DNA of 64,000 bases from JAMLHH01 sp964653095. GTDB taxonomy: Bacteria; Bacteroidota; Bacteroidia; Chitinophagales; JADIYW01. The notes beneath the pieces were generated by a model. The model saw only the letters and a list, made by a program, of their open reading frames with translations. It made no database searches and was not told the DNA's origin. Location: the NCBI GenBank assembly GCA_964653095.1, contig CAZZEH010000007.1, positions 1 through 64,000 of the forward strand, in the 5' to 3' direction. Numbering within the stretch: position 1 is the first letter of the stretch; every line of letters starts with the position of its first letter. Shown here one piece after another: positions 1-8,833 of this stretch. The position numbers and the translations under genes were made by a program.

Positions 1-58
1 CACGCTTTTTCATCTAGTAAAGCTAACTAATAATTGTGTCCACACGATAGCTCCAGAG

Positions 59-151
59 GGGGAAAGGCGAGATGTAATTCTCTCCAAAAAAGGGAAAGGT
101 GAGATGCAACTCTCTTCAAAAAGAGGAAAGATGTAATTCTCTTCAAAGGGG
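59..151. repeat. Imperfect tandem repeat, about 3 copies of a 28-33 bp unit
   Basis: Three purine-rich units follow each other at roughly 59-91, 92-123 and 124-151. Each contains GGAAAG, then GATGYAAYTCTCT, then TCAAA. Copies differ by a few substitutions, and the third is about 4 bp shorter. All frames are interrupted by stop codons such as ATGTAA, so the array is not coding. The rest of positions 1-311 holds no gene I can support. It is the leader region of the gene starting at 312. The array may be an intergenic repeat family of this genome, which a genome-wide search would show. Confidence 0.7.
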
Positions 152-311
152 AGGATGCCTCATATAGGCCATTTGAGTACGAATTTATTCTGGACGAAGT
201 GAAAAATCAGTGTCGTCAACAAGGCTGTTTATTACATTTAAGAATATGAATTTATCTTGTGGCCTCTATGCATTTGATTTTTATAGATTTTCTAAAGCAG
301 AATTACTAAAT

Positions 312-1091
312 ATGGACATCAGAGAAATACTGGAATACTATTATGACAAAGTACACCGTCAATCTTTTATAGAGGACGACCCTATCAGCATTCCGCATCG
401 CTTTTCACTCCGGCAGGATATAGAAATTATGGGATTTTTTGCAGCTATACTGGCATGGGGACAACGCAAAACTATTATCAAAAGCTGTAATCGCTTAGTG
501 AAACTCATGGATGGTGCTCCTTACGACTTCATCATGAATCATCATGAAAAAGATTTGATTCCTTTAGATGGATTTGTACATCGCACCTTCAACAGTACAG
601 ATCTGTTAGGGCTGATAGCTTTTTTCAGAAATCACTACCAAAACCATGATACTCTGGAAGAAGCTTTTGTGGGAAATATTCAAGATAACCCTCAGGATGT
701 GGGAGTGTATATTCAGAATTTTCATCAGTTAGTAATGGCTCAGGAAACGACCGCACCGAGAACCCGTAAGCATATTGCTTCGCCCGTGCGCAACTCTGCC
801 TGTAAACGCATCAATATGTATCTGCGCTGGATGGTCAGAAAAGATACGGCAGGAATTGATTTTGGAGTTTGGCAAAAGATATCTCCTGCTCAGTTGCTTT
901 GCCCTTTGGACGTACACGTGGAGCGGAATGCCCGTCGCCTCGGTCTGATTGCCCGTAAGCAATCTGACTGGAAAACTGTGCTGGAACTGACCGAATCTCT
1001 AAGACAATTTGATGCGGAAGACCCGGTGCGTTTTGATTTTGCTCTTTTCGGAATGGGGATTTTGAACAAAGAACAACCGTTGACTTTTTGA
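312..1091 (+). CDS. TIGR02757 family protein (DUF2400), probable nucleic-acid-associated HhH-like protein
   Basis: This 259-residue protein resembles the TIGR02757/DUF2400 family, which is common in Bacteroidota and has no firmly assigned function. Supporting segments are the N-terminal RFSLRQDIEIMGFFAAILAWGQR block, a central stretch ending in KRINMYLRWMVRKD, and the C-terminal LCPLDVHVERNARRLGL block. The latter resembles the helix-hairpin-helix DNA-glycosylase fold, but I do not see a defined catalytic lysine. I chose ATG 312 because the family begins around this point. The in-frame extension to 210 adds 34 unrelated, cysteine-containing residues. The gene converges with the epimerase at 1096, with only 4 bp between the two stop codons. 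Family assignment comes from recognition of the conserved blocks. Confidence 0.75.
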   Translation: MDIREILEYYYDKVHRQSFIEDDPISIPHRFSLRQDIEIMGFFAAILAWGQRKTIIKSCNRLVKLMDGAPYDFIMNHHEKDLIPLDGFVHRTFNSTDLLGLIAFFRNHYQNHDTLEEAFVGNIQDNPQDVGVYIQNFHQLVMAQETTAPRTRKHIASPVRNSACKRINMYLRWMVRKDTAGIDFGVWQKISPAQLLCPLDVHVERNARRLGLIARKQSDWKTVLELTESLRQFDAEDPVRFDFALFGMGILNKEQPLTF

Positions 1092-1095
1092 CAGA

Positions 1096-2238
1096 CTATT
1101 TCAACAGTCCTTTTGCTCTCATTTCTTCCAAAGAGGCCTCATATTTATCCGCCATGACTGTCTGCTGATTGACCCACTCCGTAAATCTACGGATACCTTC
1201 CTTAAAAGAAACTTTGGCTTCAAACCCGAGTAAAGCTTTTGCTTTTTGCATATCCGCTACATTATGGCGGATATCTCCTTTCCGGAACTGTCCGGAAATG
1301 TGCACAGGAATCTTAGTTTGGTAATTTTTCATCAGTTCTTCTGCCACTTCCATAACACTAATGGCTACTCCTGTTCCCACATTAAAAGACTGATAATCGG
1401 CGGTCTGTTTTTTAATTCCCAAAACTGTCGCTTCTACCACATCGTCTATATACACAAAGTCTCTGCTTTCAGTACCGTCTTCAAAAATATTAATCTCTTT
1501 ACCTCCTTTGATTCGGGTAGAAAAAATAGAAAGAATGCCAGTGTATGGGTTATTCAAGGACTGTCCCGGTCCATATACATTCTGATATCTGAACGCCACT
1601 GCCGGAATACCGAGTGCATGGCAACTAATCATAATCGCCTGTTCCTGATAATATTTTGTGAGTCCGTAAATTGAATTGGGCTGTATTCTGGACCATTCGT
1701 CTGTAGGTTCCATTGTCGCATTTACACCAGTGATTGGGCATTTTACCTCAAAATCACCCTTAAGCATATCTTCTTCCGACCTTCCCAAAGGATACACGGA
1801 AGTTTGGAGTGCCGGAGAAAAATATTTTCCTTCTCCATACACTGCCCGGGAAGATGCCACTACCACTTTTTCGACTGAGTGCGTACTGTTCGTTAAAATA
1901 TCCAACAATATCGAAGTCCCTTTTACATTTACATCCGAGTATCTCTCTATCTGATACATAGACTGTCCCGTGCCGGTTTCAGCCGCGAGATGCACCACAA
2001 TTTGCTGGCCTTTTAAAGCTTTTTCCCAGTCTTCTTTTTTTCGTACATCCCCAAAAATAAAGTGTACTTTGTCTTTCACATTTTGATACAGGACAGAGAT
2101 CTCCGGGACTCCGTGTATTTGCGGAGACAGATTGTCCAAAATAGTAACACGATAGCCTTCGTGAATTAGTTTCTGAGTGAGATTACTACCTATAAATCCG
2201 GCACCGCCGGTAATCAATACATTCTTCTTAAAACTCAT
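1096..2238 (-). CDS. NAD-dependent epimerase/dehydratase, probable dTDP-L-rhamnose 4-epimerase
   Basis: This is an extended short-chain dehydrogenase/reductase of 380 residues. The dinucleotide-binding GGAGFIG lies at residues 11-17, the LAAETGTGQSMYQIERY block follows at about 84-100, and the catalytic Tyr191-x3-Lys195 pair is in IYGLTK. An insertion between about 140 and 185 and the AAETGTGQS block resemble dTDP-L-rhamnose 4-epimerases, which make dTDP-6-deoxy-L-talose. UDP-glucose/galactose-type epimerases are the main alternative. It is the last gene of a three-gene minus-strand operon: the GT2 stop codon is directly adjacent to this ATG with no spacer. The context suggests it supplies a deoxysugar donor for the neighbouring glycosyltransferase. 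Exact substrate is inferred. Confidence 0.8.
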   Translation of the reverse strand: MSFKKNVLITGGAGFIGSNLTQKLIHEGYRVTILDNLSPQIHGVPEISVLYQNVKDKVHFIFGDVRKKEDWEKALKGQQIVVHLAAETGTGQSMYQIERYSDVNVKGTSILLDILTNSTHSVEKVVVASSRAVYGEGKYFSPALQTSVYPLGRSEEDMLKGDFEVKCPITGVNATMEPTDEWSRIQPNSIYGLTKYYQEQAIMISCHALGIPAVAFRYQNVYGPGQSLNNPYTGILSIFSTRIKGGKEINIFEDGTESRDFVYIDDVVEATVLGIKKQTADYQSFNVGTGVAISVMEVAEELMKNYQTKIPVHISGQFRKGDIRHNVADMQKAKALLGFEAKVSFKEGIRRFTEWVNQQTVMADKYEASLEEMRAKGLLK

Positions 2239-3177
2239 TTAAGCTCGGATTATTAATTTCAGGGTGTGAAGTAACTCATTTTTAAAGAATTTGTTTTTAA
2301 CAATGAGCCACTTTCTTTTCATACCGTTTGTGCTTTTCAAAGCGATGAAATCTTCAAGCATTTGAATTTGCCCTTCATTTATGTCCTGATGTAGCCTCTC
2401 TAAAACAGCCTGTGCCTGATCGACCTGTTTGTATAAATAATTATGAAAGTTGTGATTATTTAGTTTATCCATCATGTCCGCACTTGTTTCTTTCCTGTGT
2501 GTACTTCCTTCCCGACTTGCATTTTTGCCGTGTAATCTGTGATACACTAAGGCTTCGTCTATATACCCTATTTCTCCAATCAATGAAGCAATGACTGCAA
2601 GCCAATGATCATGTAACAGTGCACGGGAATCAATCGGAGCAGATTGTTGGAGCAACCTTCTGTTAATAAGAATCGTACAGCCATAAGGGACATTCTGCAT
2701 GAGCAACTGGTTGGTTCTAACGGCTTTTGGATTGAGCTTGTCATTTTCCATCAGGGAGGGGCAAGTCATTTCTAATTCACCATCACACATAATTAAATCA
2801 GAGAATATCAAAATGCCTTTATCGGGATTCTTTTGTTCCAATTCATGCATTCGGTCAAGCTGACGCTGAAGTTTATGTTCAATCCATTTGTCATCCTGAT
2901 CCGAAAAGCAGATATAAGGAGCCTTGGAGTACTCCATGAGCAGATTGAAGTTCTGTGCGGGACCTAAATTTCCCAAGTCATCTTCAATGATTTCAATCGT
3001 CTGCGGATTCAGGCTTTGCCATTTGTACAAAATATTTAAAGTCTCATCTGTAGAACCATCATCCCGAACGATGATACGAATGTCTTTATAGTCTTGTGAC
3101 AGAATAGACTCTAACTGTTCTTCGATATATCTGCCCCCGTTGTAGGTTGCCAATAATATGTCAATAGTTGCACTCAT
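2239..3177 (-). CDS. Glycosyltransferase family 2 (rhamnosyltransferase-like)
   Basis: A 312-residue cytoplasmic GT-A glycosyltransferase. The N-terminal ILLATYNGGRYIEEQL, the RDDGSTDET donor-binding block at residues 38-46 and the FSDQDDKW metal/nucleotide block (DQDD at 93-96) are typical of GT2 enzymes annotated as rhamnosyltransferases. A HDHWLAVIAS segment in the middle matches the family's conserved HDWW-type motif. It overlaps the sulfotransferase stop codon by 4 bp (ATGA) and abuts the epimerase start, so the three genes are almost certainly co-transcribed and translationally coupled. It probably adds one sugar to a lipid-linked glycan. Donor and acceptor cannot be read from sequence. 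Confidence 0.87.
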   Translation of the reverse strand: MSATIDILLATYNGGRYIEEQLESILSQDYKDIRIIVRDDGSTDETLNILYKWQSLNPQTIEIIEDDLGNLGPAQNFNLLMEYSKAPYICFSDQDDKWIEHKLQRQLDRMHELEQKNPDKGILIFSDLIMCDGELEMTCPSLMENDKLNPKAVRTNQLLMQNVPYGCTILINRRLLQQSAPIDSRALLHDHWLAVIASLIGEIGYIDEALVYHRLHGKNASREGSTHRKETSADMMDKLNNHNFHNYLYKQVDQAQAVLERLHQDINEGQIQMLEDFIALKSTNGMKRKWLIVKNKFFKNELLHTLKLIIRA

Positions 3178-4037
3178 GTGGACTCAGTGATAATATTGTC
3201 ATATTGCAATGTTTTCATCAGAGGTTTATCTTTTATGTTTAAATATACTTGAATTGCTTCAGAATTCCCCGTAAATGCATATCTCCGGTCACTTTTAACA
3301 AACTTTACTTGTTTTCGAATATCCGCTTCTTCACAACGTAATCCGCAAAAGTCAGAGATGGTTTTTAAATACTCTGCCGGCTGTTCCAAAAAATCTTCAT
3401 AGCAAATGTGCATCATATCCGGAAAATCTTTTTCAAGACTCAAACACTGTATCACGTACTCTTCCCAAAGATTATAGCCTTCCTCCAAAGAAAACAATCT
3501 GAAATTAGAATGATAATTCCGGCTGATCAGAAAAAACCGTTTCAGTTTTTTCTTCCAGTTTAATTCATATCTGTTTTTCATTTCTAAATCCCTCTTAATA
3601 AAACTTTGGATGGAATCAATGGGATTTCTGTAGATATGCAAGACCCTGGCATTTGGGAAAACTTCTTTCCACAGTTCTATGGTAAAAGAATTTTTGGGAT
3701 CTTTCCAGCCCCAGGGAAAATCTAATTCCTTAATACTGGAATATGCATTATACTTGTTACCCAAAAACAGCTTTTTCTTTCTGCTTCGGACAAAGTAATT
3801 CAGATCCTGAAGAATTATTTCTCTGGTCCTCGGGTTGAGATATCTGAAATTATGAGGTAAGTCGGCTCTGCTATGGGTCAGCTCAAATATCCAATTGTTG
3901 ATATTCCAGAAAAAAAGAGCTTCATGGTTAATTTCTTTTTGATCACCAACGAAAAGTCCCAGACCTTCGAGCATTTTGGTAATCATCGTAGTGCCGGAAC
4001 GATGCATTCCCACGATTATAACAGGTGGTACAGACAT
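3174..4037 (-). CDS. Sulfotransferase family protein (PAPS-dependent)
   Basis: A 287-residue protein with the two PAPS-binding signatures of sulfotransferases. The 5'-phosphosulfate loop GMHRSGTT is at residues 10-17. A 3'-phosphate block, YRNPIDSIQS, is at 136-145, with the conserved Arg137 and a downstream Ser. It is the first gene of the sulfotransferase-GT2-epimerase operon and has a good Bacteroidota promoter just upstream (4059-4088). Family knowledge says such enzymes transfer sulfate from PAPS to hydroxyls of carbohydrates, lipids or proteins. The operon context suggests a glycan acceptor. No PAPS-synthesis genes (cysDNC-like) are in the window. It lacks a signal peptide, so sulfation would be cytoplasmic. 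Confidence 0.85.
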   Translation of the reverse strand: MSVPPVIIVGMHRSGTTMITKMLEGLGLFVGDQKEINHEALFFWNINNWIFELTHSRADLPHNFRYLNPRTREIILQDLNYFVRSRKKKLFLGNKYNAYSSIKELDFPWGWKDPKNSFTIELWKEVFPNARVLHIYRNPIDSIQSFIKRDLEMKNRYELNWKKKLKRFFLISRNYHSNFRLFSLEEGYNLWEEYVIQCLSLEKDFPDMMHICYEDFLEQPAEYLKTISDFCGLRCEEADIRKQVKFVKSDRRYAFTGNSEAIQVYLNIKDKPLMKTLQYDNIITEST

Positions 4038-4058
4038 AAATCGCTGAAATCAGTTAGA

Positions 4059-4088
4059 CAAAAGTATTAAATAGAATATTATAAGCAA
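4059..4088 (-). promoter_or_regulatory. Bacteroidota-type promoter of the sulfotransferase operon
   Basis: On the minus strand TACTTTTG (4066-4059) fits the TAnnTTTG -7 element. A TTG (-33 element) lies 19 nt upstream at 4088-4086. Transcription would start near 4053, about 15 nt before the ATG at 4037. Found by reading the consensus; no measured start site. Confidence 0.55.
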
Positions 4089-4232
4089 AACACCGGATTT
4101 GTTTGGCAGTCAAAAGAATTTTTCCGATAAATGGGGATAAAGTTGAAAATGTGATAAGAATTATTTATATCCGACAAAAAACATGAGACAATAGCTTATT
4201 TTTGTCCTAAATGATAGTTATTCTCAATAAAT

Positions 4233-4288
4233 CAGAATAAGGTCATGATTAAAAAACAGAATAAGGTCAGCTGTGAGAATTGGATTTG
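4233..4288 (+). promoter_or_regulatory. Duplicated initiation region with 14-codon upstream ORF
   Basis: The 13-mer CAGAATAAGGTCA occurs twice, at 4233-4245 and 4257-4269. The first copy runs into an ATG at 4244 that opens a 14-codon ORF ending at TGA 4286-4288. The second copy is followed by the GTG (4273) of the glycosyltransferase in another frame. The short ORF therefore overlaps the real start by 16 nt. The AAGGT inside each copy is a weak Shine-Dalgarno-like element. This could be a leader peptide coupled to the gene or a chance duplication. Confidence 0.5.
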
Positions 4289-5394
4289 ATGCGAAACGTA
4301 TATACGATAATACTACGGGACTGGGAAGTTACGGGCGCAGTCTAATGCACAATCTGATGCGCTGGTTTCCTCAATACGAGTATAAATTATTTGTACACAA
4401 GAATTATTTTAGAAACAGTTCTTTTAAATATCGGGAATTTGTAAGCAACTCTATTATCTCCGAACATTATTTCCCGCCATTGTGGAGGAGCGCTGATATT
4501 TTAAAAGATATTAGCCAGCAACACATTGACATCTATCATGGGCTGAGCAACGAATTGCCTTTTTCAATTCCAAAGAATATTCAATCAGTCGTGACTATTC
4601 ATGATATTATTTTTCAAAAATTTCCGGATGACTTTGCTCTTTTGGACAGAAAAGTATTCAGTTATAAAACCAAAAGAGCCTGTGAAGAAGCCTCGGCGGT
4701 AGTCGCTGTAAGTACTAATACACGAAACGATCTGATAGAAGAATTTAAAGTACCGGAGAATAAAATTTTTGTCATACCTCCTACCTGGGGCAGAGAATAT
4801 GAATACAAATACACCAATTGGTTTAAGGAACTACTGCGGCAAAAATATAATATTCCGTATGACTTTATACTTTCTGTGGGTTCAGGTTCGTACAGAAAAA
4901 ATTTAAAGGTCGTGATTGATGCACTCTCCTGTCCCGAAAACAGCGAGTTTCAGTTAGTCGTAGTATCTCATCAAAGCGACAGTCTGACGGAGATTGAAAA
5001 TTATATCTTAAATAAAGAAGTCAGACACCGGGTACACTTTCTTAAAAATATCCCTTGGTACGAATTGCCGGGGATATACTGCATGGCCAAATGTGTGGTG
5101 TATCCGTCTTTTTATGAAGGGTTTGGACTGCCAATTATAGAAGGGTTGAAAATGGGAGTTCCGGTCATTACCTCAAACAACTCTTCCTTAATGGAAACCG
5201 GCGGACCGGGAGCTGTATATCTTGATGCAAAAGATACAGAAGCCTGGATGGACGCTATTAATAAGGTAATGATTGATACCGAGTTTTCTTCAGACCTTGT
5301 CCAAAAGGGCAAAGAATATATTAAAAGATATATACCTCAGGTAATTACCTCATCTATGGTAGATTTATATTCCTGGATATACGAAAATCAATAA
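4273..5394 (+). CDS. Glycosyltransferase family 4 (GT-B fold)
   Basis: A 373-residue retaining GT-B glycosyltransferase. The N-terminus MRIGFDAKRIYDNTTGLGSYGR matches the family's usual start, which supports the GTG codon at 4273. The centre has YHGLSNELP and VVTIHDIIF. The C-terminal donor-binding domain has SVGSGSYRKN and the E-x7-E motif (Glu282, Glu290) in FYEGFGLPIIEG. It is transcribed away from the sulfotransferase operon, and its 3' end overlaps the convergent membrane-protein gene by 7 bp. A duplicated upstream region precedes it. Likely role: adding a hexose or deoxyhexose to a surface polysaccharide. Sugar specificity is not visible. Confidence 0.87.
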   Translation: MRIGFDAKRIYDNTTGLGSYGRSLMHNLMRWFPQYEYKLFVHKNYFRNSSFKYREFVSNSIISEHYFPPLWRSADILKDISQQHIDIYHGLSNELPFSIPKNIQSVVTIHDIIFQKFPDDFALLDRKVFSYKTKRACEEASAVVAVSTNTRNDLIEEFKVPENKIFVIPPTWGREYEYKYTNWFKELLRQKYNIPYDFILSVGSGSYRKNLKVVIDALSCPENSEFQLVVVSHQSDSLTEIENYILNKEVRHRVHFLKNIPWYELPGIYCMAKCVVYPSFYEGFGLPIIEGLKMGVPVITSNNSSLMETGGPGAVYLDAKDTEAWMDAINKVMIDTEFSSDLVQKGKEYIKRYIPQVITSSMVDLYSWIYENQ

Positions 5395-7613
5395 TCCAAC
5401 GGATAGTTGTTGAAAAACTCTAAATCTGATTGTTTTATCCAGATGTCCTGACTGACAGGCTTAATCAAAAGTGTATGTAACGCAGCAGTCTTTTCCTGAA
5501 AGTACACGTGAATTTTTGCATTTTGTTCGGAATACGGAACAATGATTTTTGCCCGGACCAGATCCGCCGTGATATCTGTTATAAAATCGGGTTCGTATGA
5601 ATATCTATGAATGATTTTGTCTTCCGCGTCCAGGATATCTGCATAAAATGACAAGTTTTTAAAAGATTTATTGGAATAATGATACCACAGACTCACCTCA
5701 TAATCCACTTGAGTATTCTTTTTATCATAAATAAATGAACCGATTGGGTGTTTATCTTCTGACACGGATTTATTCTTAAAATTTTTCCATAAAAAACTTC
5801 CGAAACCGGAACTTTTGTATTCAAGATCATCATGAATTTTGGAAGGCAGTCTGTTTAACGCCTCAAGGGAAACGGGATATTGTTTTTCAAAAGTGCTTAT
5901 GGGCAAATCATAAAGAGTGATGGAACCTTTTTGAATCAGCAGCCTGGATTTTTTAATAATTCTTTCTTCAAAATCCTGAAATCTGTCTCCTTGAGTAATG
6001 AGCAGAATAGACCTCTCGTCTTTAAAATCTTTTATTATTTCTTTTTCGAGCATCGGATTGCCTAATAACTGATATTGCAAATAGTCTTTCCCAGAAGTAA
6101 TTTCCTTTTCACCGGAAGTCAAAATCGGAATTTCCATTTCCAAAGACGCCTTGGCGGCATAAAAGAAGGACTCCCTGTTTAAATTAAAAGAAGTACCCGT
6201 ACCCTGAGATTCAAAATAAGGAAATGCCAGTATCGCCTGATAATAGTCCGGGCTTTGACCAATTTCGACAAGCATAGACTCGTAACTGTTTTCGAATGAC
6301 AAAAACTCATTGACCAATTTACCGTTATCATGAATGAAACGCGACTGCTTTTTTTGAAGACTCATTCCCTCTGTTATCCAAATTAAGAACACCACTGCCA
6401 CTATGAGAGATGCGTAAAAAGACTGGCTCCTTTTTTTAATGTACTCCGATAAAATATACAACAGCCAGACAGCAGAAGAAGAAAACACGAAGTAAAACGG
6501 CACCGTAAACACACCAAAAGATTTCAGGACAATAATTTCTTCCGGAATCCATGAAGGTGAAATAAATTTGAACGGCAAACCGGATGCAAAAAATAGGCAT
6601 GAAGCCGCACCAATGATAAAAACACCAAGACCGGGAGCCAAAAACTCCTGCTCCGTAATCCTGTCTCTCAACACCCAAACACCAAGAGATGCAGAAATAA
6701 CGGCTCCTACACCCACGTATGAATAGTTGTCTATATTAAGCTCATTCACAGGATACAGCAAATTAACTGCATCCAAGATAATACCCTTGGAAGGCAGAAA
6801 AAGTTCCCGAAAAGAGACCGTCATACTGCTGATATCGCTTGCGTGAACAGAATCGGAAAAGAAATAACTGAGAGAATCACTAAATCCAATATAATACAGA
6901 GCGAAAGGAACGAATGTCAGGAGCAGCAACACTTCTATTTTAAACTGGTACTGACCCTTTTTGAGTTTGTAGATAATATAAAGGACTGTACTTGATGCAA
7001 TGAAAAAGACAGTGATAAGCAAATAAGCTATATGTATAAATGTAAAGAAGGTAAGAGTCAGCAGGTAGAAAATTAATGATGAAATCGACTTGTTTTGAAG
7101 CCAATTCGCCGAAAAATACCAAATCATCGGAAAGAAACAGACATAGGAAAGTGCATGAGTATCTGTAAAATTCAAAATCTGCGGGCTCAATAAAGCAATA
7201 GCTACGGCAAATCCCGAGCTAAACAGATGAGACATTCTCCAAAGAGAAAATAACTTGAAAAGATAAACAGCCGCAAGCGGAATACTTAGAAACATCAGTG
7301 TATTAAGCATAACGATGACATTTCCTGCGTAATCAAAATTGCCATTCATGAGATAAGATAAAGGAACACTGAGACCAATTTGCGAATGCGTCTGTATAAG
7401 CTCCTTTCCGTATGGATAGTTGAAGCCGTTTAGCAGAAGATTTTGATCGTAAAGCGCATAGTAAAGCGTAGTAAAATAATCCCGAATTCCTTTAGATTTT
7501 GAAGCAAATAAATATAAATGGCTGTTAATGAAAATGTCGAACCAATATATAAAAAGTCCGATAAGAGCATATAAAGCGGTAAGCCACTGGTATCTGGTGT
7601 TTGACTTAGCCAT
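5388..7613 (-). CDS. Large polytopic membrane protein, GT-C-like, function unknown
   Basis: A 741-residue integral membrane protein. Hydrophobic helices cover roughly residues 10-430, starting with LYALIGLFIYWFDIFI. A mostly soluble C-terminal region of about 300 residues follows, presumably periplasmic. The layout (many helices, then a large extracytoplasmic domain, with a loop rich in Asn, Tyr and Gly after helix 1) resembles GT-C glycosyltransferases or YfhO-like proteins. I do not recognise a catalytic motif with certainty. It lies in the glycan gene group and overlaps the end of the GT4 gene tail to tail. The N-terminal MAKSNTRYQW start is well placed before the first helix. A role in lipid-linked sugar transfer is inference. 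Confidence 0.6.
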   Translation of the reverse strand: MAKSNTRYQWLTALYALIGLFIYWFDIFINSHLYLFASKSKGIRDYFTTLYYALYDQNLLLNGFNYPYGKELIQTHSQIGLSVPLSYLMNGNFDYAGNVIVMLNTLMFLSIPLAAVYLFKLFSLWRMSHLFSSGFAVAIALLSPQILNFTDTHALSYVCFFPMIWYFSANWLQNKSISSLIFYLLTLTFFTFIHIAYLLITVFFIASSTVLYIIYKLKKGQYQFKIEVLLLLTFVPFALYYIGFSDSLSYFFSDSVHASDISSMTVSFRELFLPSKGIILDAVNLLYPVNELNIDNYSYVGVGAVISASLGVWVLRDRITEQEFLAPGLGVFIIGAASCLFFASGLPFKFISPSWIPEEIIVLKSFGVFTVPFYFVFSSSAVWLLYILSEYIKKRSQSFYASLIVAVVFLIWITEGMSLQKKQSRFIHDNGKLVNEFLSFENSYESMLVEIGQSPDYYQAILAFPYFESQGTGTSFNLNRESFFYAAKASLEMEIPILTSGEKEITSGKDYLQYQLLGNPMLEKEIIKDFKDERSILLITQGDRFQDFEERIIKKSRLLIQKGSITLYDLPISTFEKQYPVSLEALNRLPSKIHDDLEYKSSGFGSFLWKNFKNKSVSEDKHPIGSFIYDKKNTQVDYEVSLWYHYSNKSFKNLSFYADILDAEDKIIHRYSYEPDFITDITADLVRAKIIVPYSEQNAKIHVYFQEKTAALHTLLIKPVSQDIWIKQSDLEFFNNYPLDY

Positions 7614-8030
7614 TAAACATTTTTTGACTTCCTTTGCACAATAATAGCATGCTACAATGCAATATTAACAGAAAACTTTTACAAACCAGATATTTTATCA
7701 TCTCTGAAAATCACGGCTTTCAACCCGGATTATGCATTAGACTTCGTTATGAGAAGCAAAAGAGCAATAAATCAGGGATTTATTATCGAAAAGCATAGCA
7801 CATCACCATGGTTACAGAGAATAAATCAGTGAAACGACTGATTTGAAGCTATTTTGATTCGGAATAGATTTTCTAACGCAGAATCCGGATTAAATGTGTA
7901 AATACAACTTTATCACATGTTTTCTTTGTAAAACAACCCTGTAAATATCAATTTTTGATTAAATAACCATCTGTAAAGGGCATATACATACGGCAAACTA
8001 AAAATAGTTTTAAATTAGTTGTTTACTATC
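7614..8030. other. Non-coding region of about 417 bp between divergent genes
   Basis: No ORF of substance and no tRNA-like structure is visible. It serves as the shared upstream region of the membrane-protein gene (minus) and the response regulator (plus). One perfect hairpin stands out: an 8-bp stem AAATCAGT/ACTGATTT at 7823-7830 and 7837-7844 with a 6-nt loop. No T-run follows it, so it is more likely an operator or RNA structure than a terminator. Base composition is very AT-rich near the response-regulator start. Confidence 0.5.
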
Positions 8031-8669
8031 ATGATTAAAACAAGGGTTTTAGTAGCTGATACACATTATCTGGTACGTGTAGGAATTATCGAGTTATTAA
8101 ATAATGACGATAGATTTGAAAGCGTTGGAGAATGTGTGGACTCTAATGAACTCAGGGAACTGTTAGAGCAAACACGCCCGGACATCGTGATAATGGACTA
8201 CGCCCAGAAAGAGTTTTTTTCTTTGGATGACATAAGATATATCCATGAAGAATACCCTAAGACCAAGATATTGATTATTACGGCAGACCAATTGAGCGAT
8301 AACATTTTTCAGGCAATCAAGTATGGAGCAATCAGCTTTTTAACCAGAGACTGTGATCAGGATGAAATTTTGAGCGCCCTACTGTCCACGGCCAAAAATG
8401 AGAAGTTTATTTGCCATCGGGTGGTTGATATTATCATCAATAAAAATATGGATGAGGAAGAACCGGACTGTTCGGGAGTCAAGCTGACGGCACGGGAGCT
8501 GGAAGTAATCCGTCTTACGGCAGAAGGTCTGTCCGCAAAAGAAATCGCCGGCAAATTGTTTTTAAGCCTCCATACAGTATATACCCACAAAAAAAATATA
8601 ATGAAAAAGCTCAACTTAAGCTCCTCTTCCGAAATAATCCTGTATGCCATAAACAATGGATTAGTGTAG
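8031..8669 (+). CDS. NarL/FixJ-type response regulator with atypical receiver pocket
   Basis: A 212-residue receiver plus LuxR-type HTH protein. The receiver spans about 1-120 with phospho-acceptor Asp56 in IVIMDY and Thr84 in LIITAD. The paired acidic residues are incomplete (Asp10-Thr11 instead of Asp-Asp), and the usual conserved Lys is Arg106 in FLTRDC. The C-terminal HTH (about 151-212) is canonical: LTARELEVIRLTAEGLSAKEIA followed by LHTVYTHKKNIMKKL. ATG 8031 is preferred over TTG 8019, which adds only MFTI. No histidine kinase is adjacent; the next gene is a SpoIIE-type phosphatase. Altered pocket residues suggest weak or phosphorylation-independent control, which is inference. Confidence 0.88.
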   Translation: MIKTRVLVADTHYLVRVGIIELLNNDDRFESVGECVDSNELRELLEQTRPDIVIMDYAQKEFFSLDDIRYIHEEYPKTKILIITADQLSDNIFQAIKYGAISFLTRDCDQDEILSALLSTAKNEKFICHRVVDIIINKNMDEEEPDCSGVKLTARELEVIRLTAEGLSAKEIAGKLFLSLHTVYTHKKNIMKKLNLSSSSEIILYAINNGLV

Positions 8670-8833
8670 TAAAATCGCAAAGCTCTTCTGCATTTCAAAT
8701 GTTTTCTCTTATTTTAGTTGTAGCGAAGCAATCTTTATACTTCTGCGCCGCTTATTTGGTTCGGAATATTTTGATTCGTCGCATTACAAAACACTACAAA
8801 CATTTGATTTAATGCTCCTCTAAAGCCCTGGTA

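Noticed and set aside
210..311. Longer start of the TIGR02757 gene at 210
   Set aside because: The 34 extra residues have no family similarity; the conserved N-terminus begins at ATG 312.
7823..7844. Hairpin with 8-bp stem as a terminator
   Set aside because: No T-run follows on either strand, so termination is unlikely; kept only as a structure in the non-coding region.
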